From Allomuricauda sp. F6463D (GTDB taxonomy: Bacteria; Bacteroidota; Bacteroidia; Flavobacteriales; Flavobacteriaceae): a stretch of 64,000 nt of DNA. Location: assembly GCF_023015965.1 (NCBI RefSeq), contig NZ_JALKAN010000002.1, forward strand, positions 434,001-498,000. Direction: 5' to 3'. How positions within the stretch are numbered: the stretch's first letter is position 1; each line of letters begins with the position of its first letter. This document shows, piece by piece, positions 52,702-61,764 of this stretch. A model generated the notes under the pieces. That model was not told the DNA's origin and made no database searches. It saw only the letters and a list, made by a program, of their open reading frames with translations. The translations under genes and the position numbers were made by a program.

Positions 52702-54018
52702 TTATAGATCAAAACCCATACGCACACCTAACTTATCGGCAATAATCTTGTTGATACGTGCCTTTAGCTCAGGAATTCGAACACTTTCCAAAACATTATT
52801 GGTAAAAGCATACATCAACAGGGCCTTGGCCTCTTTCTTGGGTATTCCTCTTGAACGCAGATAGAAAAGTGCTTCTTCGTTCAACTGGCCAATGGTACAT
52901 CCATGTGAACATTTTACGTCATCCGCAAAAATTTCCAATTGAGGTTTTGAGTTGATGGTTGACTTATCGCTCAACAAAACATTATTGTTCTGCTGAAAGG
53001 CATCTGTTTTTTGGGCAATTTTATCCACTATTATCTTCCCATTGAAAACTCCTGTAGAACTATCTCCAAATATTCCTTTGTAATCTTGATGGCTCTCACA
53101 ATTCGGTTGTGCATGGTGTACCAACGTGTGATGGTCTACATGCTGTTTATCTCCTAGAATGGTAATTCCTTTCAATGTAGAATCGATACGTTCCCCGTTT
53201 TGATAAAAATTGAGGTTATTACGAATCAATTTTCCACCCAACGAAAAGGTATGTACCCTTACCACGCTGCTATTCTTTTGGGAAATATAGGTGTTGTCCA
53301 CCAAAGATGCTGTGGAAGCATCGTTCTGAACCTTGTAATAATCGACAATAGCATCCTTCCCTGCGAAAATTTCAGTCACAGAGTTAGTGAACACTTCATT
53401 GTCGGTTAAACTTTGATGACGTTCCATAATTTGAACCTCGGCATTATCCTCAGCAACAATCAAGTTTCTGGGCTGTAACATCAAAGCCGCTTCATTACCC
53501 GTGGCCAGATGCAAAATCTGGATAGGTTTTTTTGGCATTTTGTTCTTTGGGATGTAGATATACGCACCCTCTTTACTGAATGCCGTGTTCAATGAGGTCA
53601 AAGATTCATCCTTAGATGCCGCCTTATTAAAATAAACTTCAATCACCTGTTTGAACATAGGTTTGTTGAATGCAGAACTCATCAGACAGATATCTACACC
53701 ATCGTGGGTAGTTTCAGATAGATAGGAACTATAAACTCCATCTACAAACACTATTTTATATGTGTCTATCTCATGTAAAAAATACTTTTTTACATCTTTG
53801 TATTCCAATGAAGTTTCCTGCTTTGGAAAAATGCTGAAATCTATCTTTTGCAAGCCTCTCAACGAGGTGTATTTCCAAGCTTCATCTTTTTTTGAAGGAA
53901 ACCCTTTGGTTTCGAAGTTCTTAATGGCGTTAGATCTTTCTTCATGAACCGGATGGTCCAAATCGATGCCATCTTCAAAAGCCAAAAAAGAGGATACTAA
54001 TTTTTCTTTTAAATCCAT
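52702..54018 (-). CDS. sufD: SUF scaffold subunit SufD
   Basis: This 438-residue protein forms the SufBC2D scaffold with SufB. Landmarks are GFPSKKDEAWKYTSL at the start, the right-handed beta-helix core, and the C-terminal KCSHGCTIGQLNEEALFYLRSRGI, which carries the conserved His/Cys region contacting SufC. Length is typical. It follows sufC by 80 bases holding degenerate CAGTTNT repeats. Confidence 0.95.
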   Translation of the reverse strand: MDLKEKLVSSFLAFEDGIDLDHPVHEERSNAIKNFETKGFPSKKDEAWKYTSLRGLQKIDFSIFPKQETSLEYKDVKKYFLHEIDTYKIVFVDGVYSSYLSETTHDGVDICLMSSAFNKPMFKQVIEVYFNKAASKDESLTSLNTAFSKEGAYIYIPKNKMPKKPIQILHLATGNEAALMLQPRNLIVAEDNAEVQIMERHQSLTDNEVFTNSVTEIFAGKDAIVDYYKVQNDASTASLVDNTYISQKNSSVVRVHTFSLGGKLIRNNLNFYQNGERIDSTLKGITILGDKQHVDHHTLVHHAQPNCESHQDYKGIFGDSSTGVFNGKIIVDKIAQKTDAFQQNNNVLLSDKSTINSKPQLEIFADDVKCSHGCTIGQLNEEALFYLRSRGIPKKEAKALLMYAFTNNVLESVRIPELKARINKIIADKLGVRMGFDL

Positions 54019-54026
54019 ATTTTTTT

Positions 54027-54092
54027 CAGTTATCAGTTGTCAGTTTTCAGCTATAAATTATCTGAAATCTGATGTCTGAAATCTTACATCTG
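54027..54092. repeat. Short degenerate repeats in the sufC-sufD gap
   Basis: CAGTTAT-CAGTTGT-CAGTTTT-CAG at 54027-54050 is followed by two copies of TCTGAAATCT(G/T) at ~54061-54083. Both are low-complexity intergenic repeats common in Flavobacteriia; no function is visible. Confidence 0.5.
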
Positions 54093-54098
54093 TTATTT

Positions 54099-54851
54099 TT
54101 AAACCGCAGCTTCTTCCTTTAACCAATCATATCCTTTTTCTTCCAACTCCAAAGCCAATTCCTTGGTACCGGATTTTACAATTTTTCCGTTGGAAAGCAC
54201 ATGAACAAAATCAGGAACGATATACTCTAACAATCTTTGGTAGTGTGTGATCACGATAATGGCATTATCCTTGCCGCGCAATTTGTTAACCCCGTTGGCA
54301 ACGATTCGAAGTGCATCAATATCCAATCCTGAATCGGTTTCGTCCAAAATGGCCAACTTAGGTTCCATCATAGCCATTTGAAAGATTTCGTTTCGCTTTT
54401 TTTCACCGCCGGAAAACCCTTCGTTCAAGGAACGGGAAAGAAATTTTCTGTCAATTTCCAGCATTTCGGATTTCTCACGAATCTTCTTCAGCATTTCTTT
54501 GGCAGGCATATCCTCCAAACCTTGCGCTTTTCTTGATTCATTAATAGCCGTCTTCATAAAATTGGTTACCGATACCCCAGGAATCTCAACAGGGTATTGG
54601 AACGAAAGAAAAACCCCTTTATGAGCTCTCTCCTCTGGAGAAAGTTCCTCCAGATCCTCTCCTTCCAACATAATACTACCCTCTCCAACTACAAATTCTT
54701 CTTGGCCCGCTATTACTTCGGCCAAGGTACTTTTACCTGAGCCATTAGGGCCCATTATGGCATGTACTTCTCCTGCGTTCACCTTTAGGTTGATTCCTTT
54801 AAGGATTTCTTTATCTTCTACGCTTGCGTGTAAATTTTTGATTTCTAGCAT
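54099..54851 (-). CDS. sufC: SUF ATPase SufC
   Basis: This 250-residue ABC-type ATPase drives conformational changes of the SufBCD scaffold. Start is the ATG at 54851 (MLEIKNLHASVEDKEILKG); the TTG at 54866 adds only five residues. Walker A is GPNGSGKST, the ABC signature is NEGFSGGEKKRNEIFQM, and Walker B is KLAILDETDSGLDIDALR, all as in SufC. The MBL lipoprotein gene ends 17 bases upstream on the same strand. Confidence 0.96.
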   Translation of the reverse strand: MLEIKNLHASVEDKEILKGINLKVNAGEVHAIMGPNGSGKSTLAEVIAGQEEFVVGEGSIMLEGEDLEELSPEERAHKGVFLSFQYPVEIPGVSVTNFMKTAINESRKAQGLEDMPAKEMLKKIREKSEMLEIDRKFLSRSLNEGFSGGEKKRNEIFQMAMMEPKLAILDETDSGLDIDALRIVANGVNKLRGKDNAIIVITHYQRLLEYIVPDFVHVLSNGKIVKSGTKELALELEEKGYDWLKEEAAV

Positions 54852-54868
54852 GCTATTCTTTTTCAATA

Positions 54869-55750
54869 TTATTTTAAATAATTGGGTGCCTTAGGCAATT
54901 TTTCAAAATCTTGTTTGGAGTGCTGCAAATAAACTTGTGCTCCTTTTTCTTCGGCAAATTTTTCAAAAGCTGCCATACTTTCTTTGGTCTGCGCCACATC
55001 AAAATTGAAAATTGGGACTCTTTTAAATTCCCTATTTTCATAAAAATGATACATGTCACCGGACAGTAAAAGTGGCCCATGCTCTGTTAAGTCCACAAAA
55101 AGCACTTGATGGCCCGGCGTATGACCTGGCATAAATTTTATTACAACGGTTCCGTCACCAAATACATCATAATCGGTATTGGCGATTTTTTTGATTTTGG
55201 TCAGGTCCTTAATTGCATTATAAATATCAGGATTGCTCTTTTGGTTTTCCTCGCTGGTCACAAAATCATATTCCTTTTCTTGTACCAACCAAGTTGATTT
55301 GGTAAAAGCATTGGCATGGCCGACATGATCGAAATGTGTATGTGAAAAAGCAATGAAATCGATGTCCTCTGGAGTCATTTCTATGGTTGCCAATTGATTG
55401 GCTACAGAATCTTTTCTTGAAACGGTAAAAGCTCCATCGGGCGAGGTAAAGGGTTCTTCCATACCCACTAAACTTTCCGGTAATCCGCCATCCCACAACA
55501 AGGTTCCCTTTGGATGAACAATTACGTAAAAAGCATCAGCAAATTCTTTGGATTGCCCTGTATAGGTAGTGTCCTGTGAAAACAGCTCCAACATATTGGC
55601 GTTCACAGTACCTCCATTAAATGCATATAGTTTCACTTCGGGTGGTGCCATTGACTCCTTTTCGGTTTCCGCTGTTATGGCGGTCTCCTTTTTGACCTGT
55701 TTACAAGCAAAAGCACTAACAATCAAAAGTGATAAGAATACTTTTTTCAT
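54869..55750 (-). CDS. MBL-fold lipoprotein inside the SUF operon (AHL-lactonase-like)
   Basis: This 293-residue protein has a lipoprotein signal (SLLIVSAFAC, lipidated Cys16) and a metallo-beta-lactamase domain with the Zn motif SHTHFDHVGH, then His in MPGHTPGHQV, Asp in LLLSGDMYHF, and His near the C-terminus (LQHSKQDFEK). The order and spacing resemble N-acyl-homoserine-lactonase-type enzymes, but the substrate is unknown. It is between sufB (12-base gap) and sufC (17-base gap), so it shares their transcript although it acts outside the cytoplasm, where the SUF machinery is not. It may be a recent insertion into the operon. Confidence 0.85.
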   Translation of the reverse strand: MKKVFLSLLIVSAFACKQVKKETAITAETEKESMAPPEVKLYAFNGGTVNANMLELFSQDTTYTGQSKEFADAFYVIVHPKGTLLWDGGLPESLVGMEEPFTSPDGAFTVSRKDSVANQLATIEMTPEDIDFIAFSHTHFDHVGHANAFTKSTWLVQEKEYDFVTSEENQKSNPDIYNAIKDLTKIKKIANTDYDVFGDGTVVIKFMPGHTPGHQVLFVDLTEHGPLLLSGDMYHFYENREFKRVPIFNFDVAQTKESMAAFEKFAEEKGAQVYLQHSKQDFEKLPKAPNYLK

Positions 55751-55762
55751 GATTTTTCCCTT

Positions 55763-57208
55763 TTATCCTACAGAGCCTTCTAAACTTATTTCCAATAGTT
55801 TTTGAGCTTCAACCGCAAACTCCATTGGTAGTTTGTTCAACACTTCTTTACTAAATCCATTTACGATCAAGGCAATGGCTTTTTCTGTGTCTATTCCCCT
55901 TTGGTTACAATAGAAAATTTGATCCTCTCCAATTTTACTTGTCGTGGCCTCATGTTCTATCTGTGCCGATTTGTTTTTCACTTCAATATACGGGAAGGTA
56001 TGAGCTCCACAACGGTTGCCCATCAACAATGAATCACATTGCGAGAAGTTCCTGGCATTTTCTGCCCTACTGTTCACTTGCACTAATCCTCTATAACTAT
56101 TTTGTGATTGACCAGCGGAAATACCTTTGGAAATAATGGTGCTTTTGGTGTTTTTACCCAAATGAACCATTTTGGTTCCGGTATCTGCTTGTTGAAAATT
56201 GTTGGTTACGGCAATGGAATAAAACTCTCCTATGGAATTATCTCCTTTTAAGATGCAAGATGGATACTTCCAAGTTACAGCGGATCCTGTTTCCACTTGT
56301 GTCCAAGAGATTTTTGCGTTCTTTTCGCAAAGTCCACGTTTGGTCACAAAGTTGAAAACACCACCTTTTCCTTCATTGTTCCCTGGGTACCAGTTCTGAA
56401 CCGTGGAATATTTGATTTCTGCATTGTCCAAGGCAATTAACTCCACTACGGCTGCATGCAATTGATTTTCGTCTCGGGATGGCGCAGTACACCCTTCCAA
56501 ATAACTTACGTAGCTACCTTCTTCGGCAATTACCAAGGTTCTTTCGAACTGACCTGTTCCAGCTTGGTTAATTCGGAAATATGTTGATAGTTCCATTGGG
56601 CATCTTACCCCTTTTGGAATGTAACAGAAAGACCCGTCCGAGAAAACAGCGGAGTTCAATGCTGCGTAAAAATTGTCTTTTCGTGGCACAACGGTTCCTA
56701 GATATTTCTTTACCAATTCCGAATGTTCCTTGATAGCTTCGGAAATGGAACAAAATATAATTCCTTTTTCGGCCAATGTTTTTTTGAAAGTGGTGGCTAC
56801 GGAAACGGAATCCATAACAATATCTACTGCAACCCCGGCCAATTTTTTCTGCTCATCAACCGAGATTCCCAATTTTTTGAACGTGTCCAAAAGTTCTGGG
56901 TCCACCTCATCCAAACTGTCATACTTGGGTTTTTTGTTGGGTGCTGAATAATAGGAAATATCTTGGAAATTGGGTTTTTGGTACGTCACGTTAGCCCATT
57001 CCGGTTCTTCCATTTCTTTCCATGCACGAAAAGCTTCCAAACGCCATTCCGTCATCCAGTCCGGCTCTTCTTTCTTTTTGGAAATGGCAATTACGATGTC
57101 CTCGTTCAACCCTTTTGGCAGCGTATCGGAATCGATATCCGTGTAGAAGCCGTACTCGTACTCTTTGGTTTCCAGTTCCTTTTTTAATTCTTCCTCTGTG
57201 TAAGCCAT
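55763..57208 (-). CDS. sufB: SUF scaffold subunit SufB
   Basis: This 481-residue protein is the main Fe-S assembly scaffold. Landmarks are [71 protein letters not shown], and the C-terminal [30 protein letters not shown] region. Catalytic Cys and Glu residues of SufB are at the expected places. Length is typical. It follows the SufA-like gene by 39 bases. Confidence 0.96.
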   Translation of the reverse strand: MAYTEEELKKELETKEYEYGFYTDIDSDTLPKGLNEDIVIAISKKKEEPDWMTEWRLEAFRAWKEMEEPEWANVTYQKPNFQDISYYSAPNKKPKYDSLDEVDPELLDTFKKLGISVDEQKKLAGVAVDIVMDSVSVATTFKKTLAEKGIIFCSISEAIKEHSELVKKYLGTVVPRKDNFYAALNSAVFSDGSFCYIPKGVRCPMELSTYFRINQAGTGQFERTLVIAEEGSYVSYLEGCTAPSRDENQLHAAVVELIALDNAEIKYSTVQNWYPGNNEGKGGVFNFVTKRGLCEKNAKISWTQVETGSAVTWKYPSCILKGDNSIGEFYSIAVTNNFQQADTGTKMVHLGKNTKSTIISKGISAGQSQNSYRGLVQVNSRAENARNFSQCDSLLMGNRCGAHTFPYIEVKNKSAQIEHEATTSKIGEDQIFYCNQRGIDTEKAIALIVNGFSKEVLNKLPMEFAVEAQKLLEISLEGSVG

Positions 57209-57247
57209 ATATCCTTAAATTAGCCAATTACAGGCTTTTAATCAATT

Positions 57248-57577
57248 TTAAAGTGAAAAACTTTCTCCACATCCGCAGGTTCTTTGGGCATTGGGGTTGT
57301 TAAAAACAAAGCCCTTGCCGTTTAAACCTCCTGAATACTCCAAAGTGGTGCCGACCAAATACAAAAAACTCTTTTTATCAACGATGATGCGCACATCATT
57401 ATCTTCAAAAACCTTATCTGTATCTGCTGCGGATTTGTCAAAGTCTAGCTCATAAGACAATCCACTACAACCTCCACTTTTTACTCCAACACGGACAAAA
57501 TCAGTAGCTGCATCAAAACCTCCCTCGGTCATGAGCGACACTACTTTATGTCTGGCTGATTCTGAAACCTTAATCAT
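57248..57577 (-). CDS. SufA/IscA-type Fe-S carrier
   Basis: From the ATG at 57577 this 109-residue A-type carrier has the three conserved cysteines: Cys37 in SGGCSGLSY and Cys101 and Cys103 in RTCGCGESF. It transfers Fe-S clusters from the SUF scaffold to target proteins. The longer frame from 57811 adds 78 residues with no family similarity and overlaps the -7 element, so it is rejected. It is the first gene of the SUF operon. Sequence does not clearly separate SufA from IscA or ErpA, so no symbol is assigned. Confidence 0.92.
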   Translation of the reverse strand: MIKVSESARHKVVSLMTEGGFDAATDFVRVGVKSGGCSGLSYELDFDKSAADTDKVFEDNDVRIIVDKKSFLYLVGTTLEYSGGLNGKGFVFNNPNAQRTCGCGESFSL

Positions 57578-57605
57578 CTTACTTGTATTTATTCTAAATA
57601 GCTTA

Positions 57606-57613
57606 CAAATATA
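57606..57613 (-). promoter_or_regulatory. Candidate -7 element of the SUF operon
   Basis: Minus-strand TATATTTG matches TAnnTTTG exactly and lies 28 bases upstream of the ATG at 57577. The expected -33 position has TGG rather than TTG. No obvious IscR-like or Fur-like box was found next to it. Confidence 0.5.
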
Positions 57614-57811
57614 CTGTTTAAGGAGGGTTTTACCATAGCATCTAACATTATTATAACGAATGATTCCATAGGGAATTCCTATGAAAACGGTGATTGATTT
57701 GCCAATAGCGGGTGTCCGCTTATTTTCCCATAGTTTCTTTTTTAATATGGATTGTTTCCGAAGTAAAAATTTTAAGTTCCTTTCTACACCGCTATTTACA
57801 ATTATCCTCAT

Positions 57812-57819
57812 TATTTTTG
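57812..57819 (+). promoter_or_regulatory. Candidate -7 element very close to thiL
   Basis: TATTTTTG matches TAnnTTTG but ends 4 bases before the ATG at 57824, so transcription from it would begin at or just inside the start codon. Either it is used for leaderless mRNA or it is a chance match. No -33 TTG. Confidence 0.25.
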
Positions 57820-57823
57820 CAAA

Positions 57824-58870
57824 ATGCTAGAAGACAAGAATCAAGAACGTACTTCGTTGGAAAAATTGGGCGAGTTTGGCCTAATAGAACACCTTACCAA
57901 AAACTTTGAACTGAAGCAAGCGTCATCCATGATCGGGATTGGGGATGATGCCGCTGTAATGGATCATAATGGAAAAAAAACCGTCATTTCCACCGATATG
58001 CTGGTGGAAGGTGTTCATTTTGATTTAAGCTACATGCCGCTAAAGCATTTGGGCTACAAATCGGTAATGGTGAACCTTTCCGATATTTATGCGATGAACG
58101 CCATGGCCACACAAGTAACAATATCCTTGGCCATTTCCAATAGATTTCCTTTGGAGGCGCTAGAAGAATTTTATGAAGGAGTTGCCTTGGCCTGCAAGTT
58201 GTACAATGTGGATTTGGTTGGTGGAGACACAACTTCGTCAACACGGGGAATGATTATCAGCGTTACTGCCATTGGGATCGCAGATGAAAATGAAATTGTG
58301 TATCGAAGCGGCAGTAAACCCAATGATTTGTTAGTGGTAACGGGTGACATTGGTGGCGCATACTTGGGACTACAAGTATTGGAACGAGAAAAAGAAGTCT
58401 TTAAAGTGAACCCAAACAATCAACCCGATCTTGAACCCTATTCATATATTGTTGAACGTCAATTAAAGCCTGAAGCTCGTAAAGATGTCATAGAACTGTT
58501 ACAAAAATTGGAGGTACAGCCAACTTCCATGATCGATATTAGTGATGGTCTTTCTTCCGAAGTAATGCATTTGTGCAAACACAGTGATTTGGGCTGTAAT
58601 GTTTTTGAAGATAAGATTCCATTGGATCCCACGGTGATTGCTGCCTCGGAAGAATTTAAAATGGACAGTACCATGATAGCATTGAGCGGCGGAGAAGATT
58701 ATGAACTGTTGTTCACCATTGACCAGTCCGATTTTCCAAAAATAAAAGCGAACCCAAACCTAACGGTGATAGGTCACATGACTGAAAAGAGTGAAGGTGT
58801 TCATTTGATTACAAGGGCAGAAACTAAAATTCCAATCACTGCACAGGGCTGGAACTCATTCAACAAATAA
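57824..58870 (+). CDS. thiL: Thiamine-monophosphate kinase
   Basis: This 348-residue enzyme phosphorylates thiamine monophosphate to the diphosphate cofactor. It starts with RTSLEKLGEFGLIEHLT and has the Mg/ATP motif GIGDDAAVM, STDMLVEGVHFDLSYMPLKHLGYKSVMVNLSD region, LVGGDTTSS, VVTGDIGGAYLG, and MIDISDGLSSEVMHLCKHSDLG. Length is typical. Cytosolic. It is divergent from the SUF operon; no other thiamine gene is in the window. Confidence 0.95.
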   Translation: MLEDKNQERTSLEKLGEFGLIEHLTKNFELKQASSMIGIGDDAAVMDHNGKKTVISTDMLVEGVHFDLSYMPLKHLGYKSVMVNLSDIYAMNAMATQVTISLAISNRFPLEALEEFYEGVALACKLYNVDLVGGDTTSSTRGMIISVTAIGIADENEIVYRSGSKPNDLLVVTGDIGGAYLGLQVLEREKEVFKVNPNNQPDLEPYSYIVERQLKPEARKDVIELLQKLEVQPTSMIDISDGLSSEVMHLCKHSDLGCNVFEDKIPLDPTVIAASEEFKMDSTMIALSGGEDYELLFTIDQSDFPKIKANPNLTVIGHMTEKSEGVHLITRAETKIPITAQGWNSFNK

Positions 58871-58990
58871 AAAAATCCCGAAAATCAAGGGCTTCCCTAC
58901 AACATGGTATTGGGGCACGCAACCATTAGCAGCAGGTAATTACTTAAGTTTCCGGGATAAGATTTGGGCTTTTTCTAAAAGAAAAAAGGG

Positions 58991-59245
58991 TTATGCCACT
59001 TGGTGCACCACCCTACTTTTTCGTTTTCTGTACATATCTTCCAACGTACTGTTTATTTCTTGCATTTGAGGAGTCAGAGTAGATAGTTTTCCACTAACAT
59101 CCGTTGTAACCTCTTTTTGGCAGTGCACACATTTGTATTCTTTGATGTGCTCCGTCACTTTTTTGGAAACCACATAATGGTGCCCGAACAAACTACAGAA
59201 GAAGGAAGAAAATAAGTTGCCATGTTGCGTAGTAGATGTTTTCAT
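58991..59245 (-). CDS. Small protein with a CxxC motif, function unknown
   Basis: From the ATG at 59245 this 84-residue protein has FCSLFGHHYVVSKKV, then EYKCVHCQKEVTTD, a CxxC that with the upstream Cys/His (CSLFGHH) could bind zinc, and a basic C-terminal helix (YRKRKSRVVHQ). Nothing else is recognised. It converges on thiL with ~120 bases between, containing only weak complementary segments (TCCCGAAAA / TTTCCGGGA). Confidence 0.6.
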   Translation of the reverse strand: MKTSTTQHGNLFSSFFCSLFGHHYVVSKKVTEHIKEYKCVHCQKEVTTDVSGKLSTLTPQMQEINSTLEDMYRKRKSRVVHQVA

Positions 59246-59487
59246 AAGCTGGTTTTGTTTGTAGAAAAGCAATGATTTACGAAATGGGGCTTCGAAAAAT
59301 GCTTACATTGGTTAATTGTAATTGTTTGTTATATAAATAATATTTGAAGTTTCTCTTTTACCGAAACGAATGTTGATAACTTTTTATTTTACGATTACGC
59401 TGATAAAATATTTTTTTCGATGAAATGCAAGTAAATCGATAAAACGTCAACTTTTTCCGCCTAAAAACACCTTTGTAATATATAACA

Positions 59488-60783
59488 TTGAAAACTAATT
59501 ATCAACAACACTTAGACAAAAAATCGGTAATTGTAACTGCTTTTGCTCTTTTTTCTCTCTTTTTTGGAGCAGGAAATCTTGTTTTGCCCCCATTATTAGG
59601 TTTTAAGTCCGGTATTCTTTGGTGGTTGGTGGCTGTTGGGTTTTGTGTTTCGGGGGTTCTTATACCCATTATGGGAATTATGGCCTATGCCAGACTGCAA
59701 GGCACTCTATTCGATTTCGCCAAAAAAGTATCCCCCTTGTTCAGTGTGGTATACTGCTATTTAATATACGCGATTGCAATTGCACTGCCTTCGCCCAGGA
59801 CGGCTTCCGTTACGCATGAAATGGCCATACAGCCTTTTTGGAATTCTTCCTCGTTACTTACCAGCTTAATCTATTTTATATTGGTATTTGTATTTGTCAT
59901 TAATCGTTCCAGAGTTTTAAATGTTGTGGGCAAAGTGTTGACTCCGGGGATCCTAATTATTTTATGTGCACTTATAGCCACTGCTGTTTTTAACTTGGAC
60001 TTTGACTTTTCACCCACAGAAATGAATCAACCGTTTAGTTCAGGAATTCTAGAGGGCTACCAAACTTTTGACGCCATTGGATCTGTCGTAGTTGGCGCTG
60101 TGATCATCATATCTATCAATCTAAAAGAAAAGACAGCTTCGTTCAAAGAAAAAAGGAGACTTATCCAAAGAGCTGGTCTTTTGGCTGGAACAGGACTGTT
60201 TTTGGTTTATGGAGGCCTCATTTTTACAGGGGCTTTGTTTGGCGACTCATTTGATCCAGAAATCTCTAGAACAGCCCTTTTGCGCGGTATTAGCACAGCG
60301 ACCTTGGGAAAAACAGCAAATTTACTCCTTAGTATTTTAGTGAGTCTGGCCTGCTTTACAACCGCAGTGGGTATTGTAACCGGAACCTCCGATTTTATAA
60401 AAGAGCGTTTCAACGGTTCTATTTTAGCTTATCGAAGCACCGCTTTTTTAGGTTGTATTTTGGGTATTTTGATTGGTCAGTTTGATGTGGCCTATATAAT
60501 TACCGTAGCCGTTCCTTCTTTAATGTTTATTTACCCTATTACCATCATTTTAATTTTACTCAACGTAGTCCCTGAAAAATGGGGGTCCTCTATGGTATTC
60601 AAATGGGTAGTGAGCACAACTATTGTATTCAGTGTTCCGGATTTTTTGGGAAGTATTGGGCTGGGTGAGCATATTTCTCCCTATGTTGATTGGATTCCAC
60701 TGAGCCAACATCATATGGGATGGGTATTTCCTGCGTTGATTGTATTTATTCTTTCGAATGTAAATATCCAAAAAAGGGCCTAA
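59488..60783 (+). CDS. brnQ: Branched-chain amino-acid transporter BrnQ (LIVCS family)
   Basis: This 431-residue polytopic inner-membrane protein is a Na+-coupled carrier for Leu, Ile and Val. It begins with VIVTAFALFSLFFGAGNLVLPPLLG, the signature first helix of the family, and has about twelve membrane segments. AIALPSPRTASVTHEMAI resembles the conserved GPARTATV segment. The start is TTG at 59488: a TAA is in frame at 59476 and no ATG occurs before the first helix. Monocistronic. Confidence 0.92.
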   Translation: MKTNYQQHLDKKSVIVTAFALFSLFFGAGNLVLPPLLGFKSGILWWLVAVGFCVSGVLIPIMGIMAYARLQGTLFDFAKKVSPLFSVVYCYLIYAIAIALPSPRTASVTHEMAIQPFWNSSSLLTSLIYFILVFVFVINRSRVLNVVGKVLTPGILIILCALIATAVFNLDFDFSPTEMNQPFSSGILEGYQTFDAIGSVVVGAVIIISINLKEKTASFKEKRRLIQRAGLLAGTGLFLVYGGLIFTGALFGDSFDPEISRTALLRGISTATLGKTANLLLSILVSLACFTTAVGIVTGTSDFIKERFNGSILAYRSTAFLGCILGILIGQFDVAYIITVAVPSLMFIYPITIILILLNVVPEKWGSSMVFKWVVSTTIVFSVPDFLGSIGLGEHISPYVDWIPLSQHHMGWVFPALIVFILSNVNIQKRA

Positions 60784-60871
60784 GTTGCCAGGTTAAGCTT
60801 GTTTTCTTTATAACTGCAAAAGAATAATTCTACTCACCCCTAAAGCACAATGATTAAAGTTTGGCTGCGTG

Positions 60872-61543
60872 TTAGTCGCAACAATGGAAGTGGTTGCTCC
60901 TAGCCTTTTCAAAACATTCCTTCCCTTCCGAAAAAGCAAAGTACGCCAATCCTAAAGTGCCCAGGCTATCAACATAGGGAATCTCGAATAGAGCATAAAT
61001 TCCACTGCTTACCAATAAAATAATGGACATATACACACAAACCAATGTGCAATTGGCATCGGCCAAAATTGGTTTGGAATTTAATTGACGACCAACTTTT
61101 CTTTTCCACCATACCAAAATCCACATGATCAATATGGAAATAGTTGATATGACCACTCCCCAAAAAGTGGTCAGTGGCTTATGCCCGGTCCATATATTAT
61201 ACACGCTGGAAACAACCAACCCCACGACCAAAAGATAAAAAGCAACTCCCGTAACCCTTAGTGCTGTTCTCTCAAAACGATCACGGTTACTATCCGGGCT
61301 TTTTTGGATACGTAAAACCATATGTGCAATGCCAAGTCCAGAAATTACCTCAATAAAACTATCCGTGCCAAAACCAAACAGAGCTAGACTTTCATCTTCA
61401 AAACCCAAATATGTAGCAATTAGTCCCTCGGCAATGTTGTATATTACGGTAAACATGGCCAGAGCAAATGCAATTCGATATAGTTTATCCTGATTCTCCA
61501 AAATGCTACGATTATATTTATCTGAAGTTAATCGATCAAGCAT
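60872..61543 (-). CDS. Cation-efflux (CDF-like) transporter
   Basis: From the ATG at 61543 this 223-residue protein has about five or six membrane helices and NIAEGLIATYLGFEDESLALFGFGTDSFIEVISGLGIAHMVLRI, similar to the first half of CDF-family proteins that use the FGTDS/FDS motif; a second acidic site is in ILADANCTLVCVYMS. Members export divalent cations. A longer frame to 61630 would overlap the small ORF at 61581-61757 and adds a Trp-rich non-conserved tail, so 61543 is preferred. It follows the small membrane protein after 37 bases. The cytosolic C-terminal domain of typical CDF proteins is missing. Confidence 0.82.
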   Translation of the reverse strand: MLDRLTSDKYNRSILENQDKLYRIAFALAMFTVIYNIAEGLIATYLGFEDESLALFGFGTDSFIEVISGLGIAHMVLRIQKSPDSNRDRFERTALRVTGVAFYLLVVGLVVSSVYNIWTGHKPLTTFWGVVISTISILIMWILVWWKRKVGRQLNSKPILADANCTLVCVYMSIILLVSSGIYALFEIPYVDSLGTLGLAYFAFSEGKECFEKARSNHFHCCD

Positions 61544-61580
61544 TGAATCCCAAATTTGCCAAAACCACTTGGCGATACAA

Positions 61581-61757
61581 CTATTCCGAGCCCCGGTTCT
61601 TTTTATTGTATAAGTAAATGGCATAGGCAATCCCCGCCAAGATTACAAAAGGTAGATAACTCCCGATAACAACTCCTATTTCGTAAGCACTGTCCGGAGC
61701 TTCCTTCATCTTTTTTTCAATATCGGTTTGCTGTATTAATAATAGTATAAACTTCAT
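61581..61757 (-). CDS. Small single-pass membrane protein (58 residues)
   Basis: An ATG at 61757, 7 bases after the Xaa-Pro aminopeptidase stop, opens a 58-codon frame. It reads MKFILLLIQQTDIEKKMKEAP, then a hydrophobic helix YEIGVVIGSYLPFVILAGIA (~25-44) continuing YAIYLY, and ends NKKNRGSE with a positive-inside tail. The spacing from the peptidase and the distance to the transporter start at 61543 fit a three-gene operon. Function unknown. Confidence 0.65.
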   Translation of the reverse strand: MKFILLLIQQTDIEKKMKEAPDSAYEIGVVIGSYLPFVILAGIAYAIYLYNKKNRGSE

Positions 61758-61764
61758 TTTTGGG

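Noticed and set aside
57578-57811. N-terminal extension of the SufA-like protein
   Set aside because: The extra 78 residues have no family similarity and overlap the TATATTTG -7 element; the ATG at 57577 gives the normal 109-residue form.
58876-58961. Possible terminator between thiL and the small CxxC gene
   Set aside because: The complementary segments TCCCGAAAA and TTTCCGGGA are ~70 bases apart and lack a clear T-run, so a functional terminator is not supported.
61544-61630. N-terminal extension of the CDF-like transporter
   Set aside because: It overlaps the small membrane protein frame by 50 bases and has no conserved sequence.
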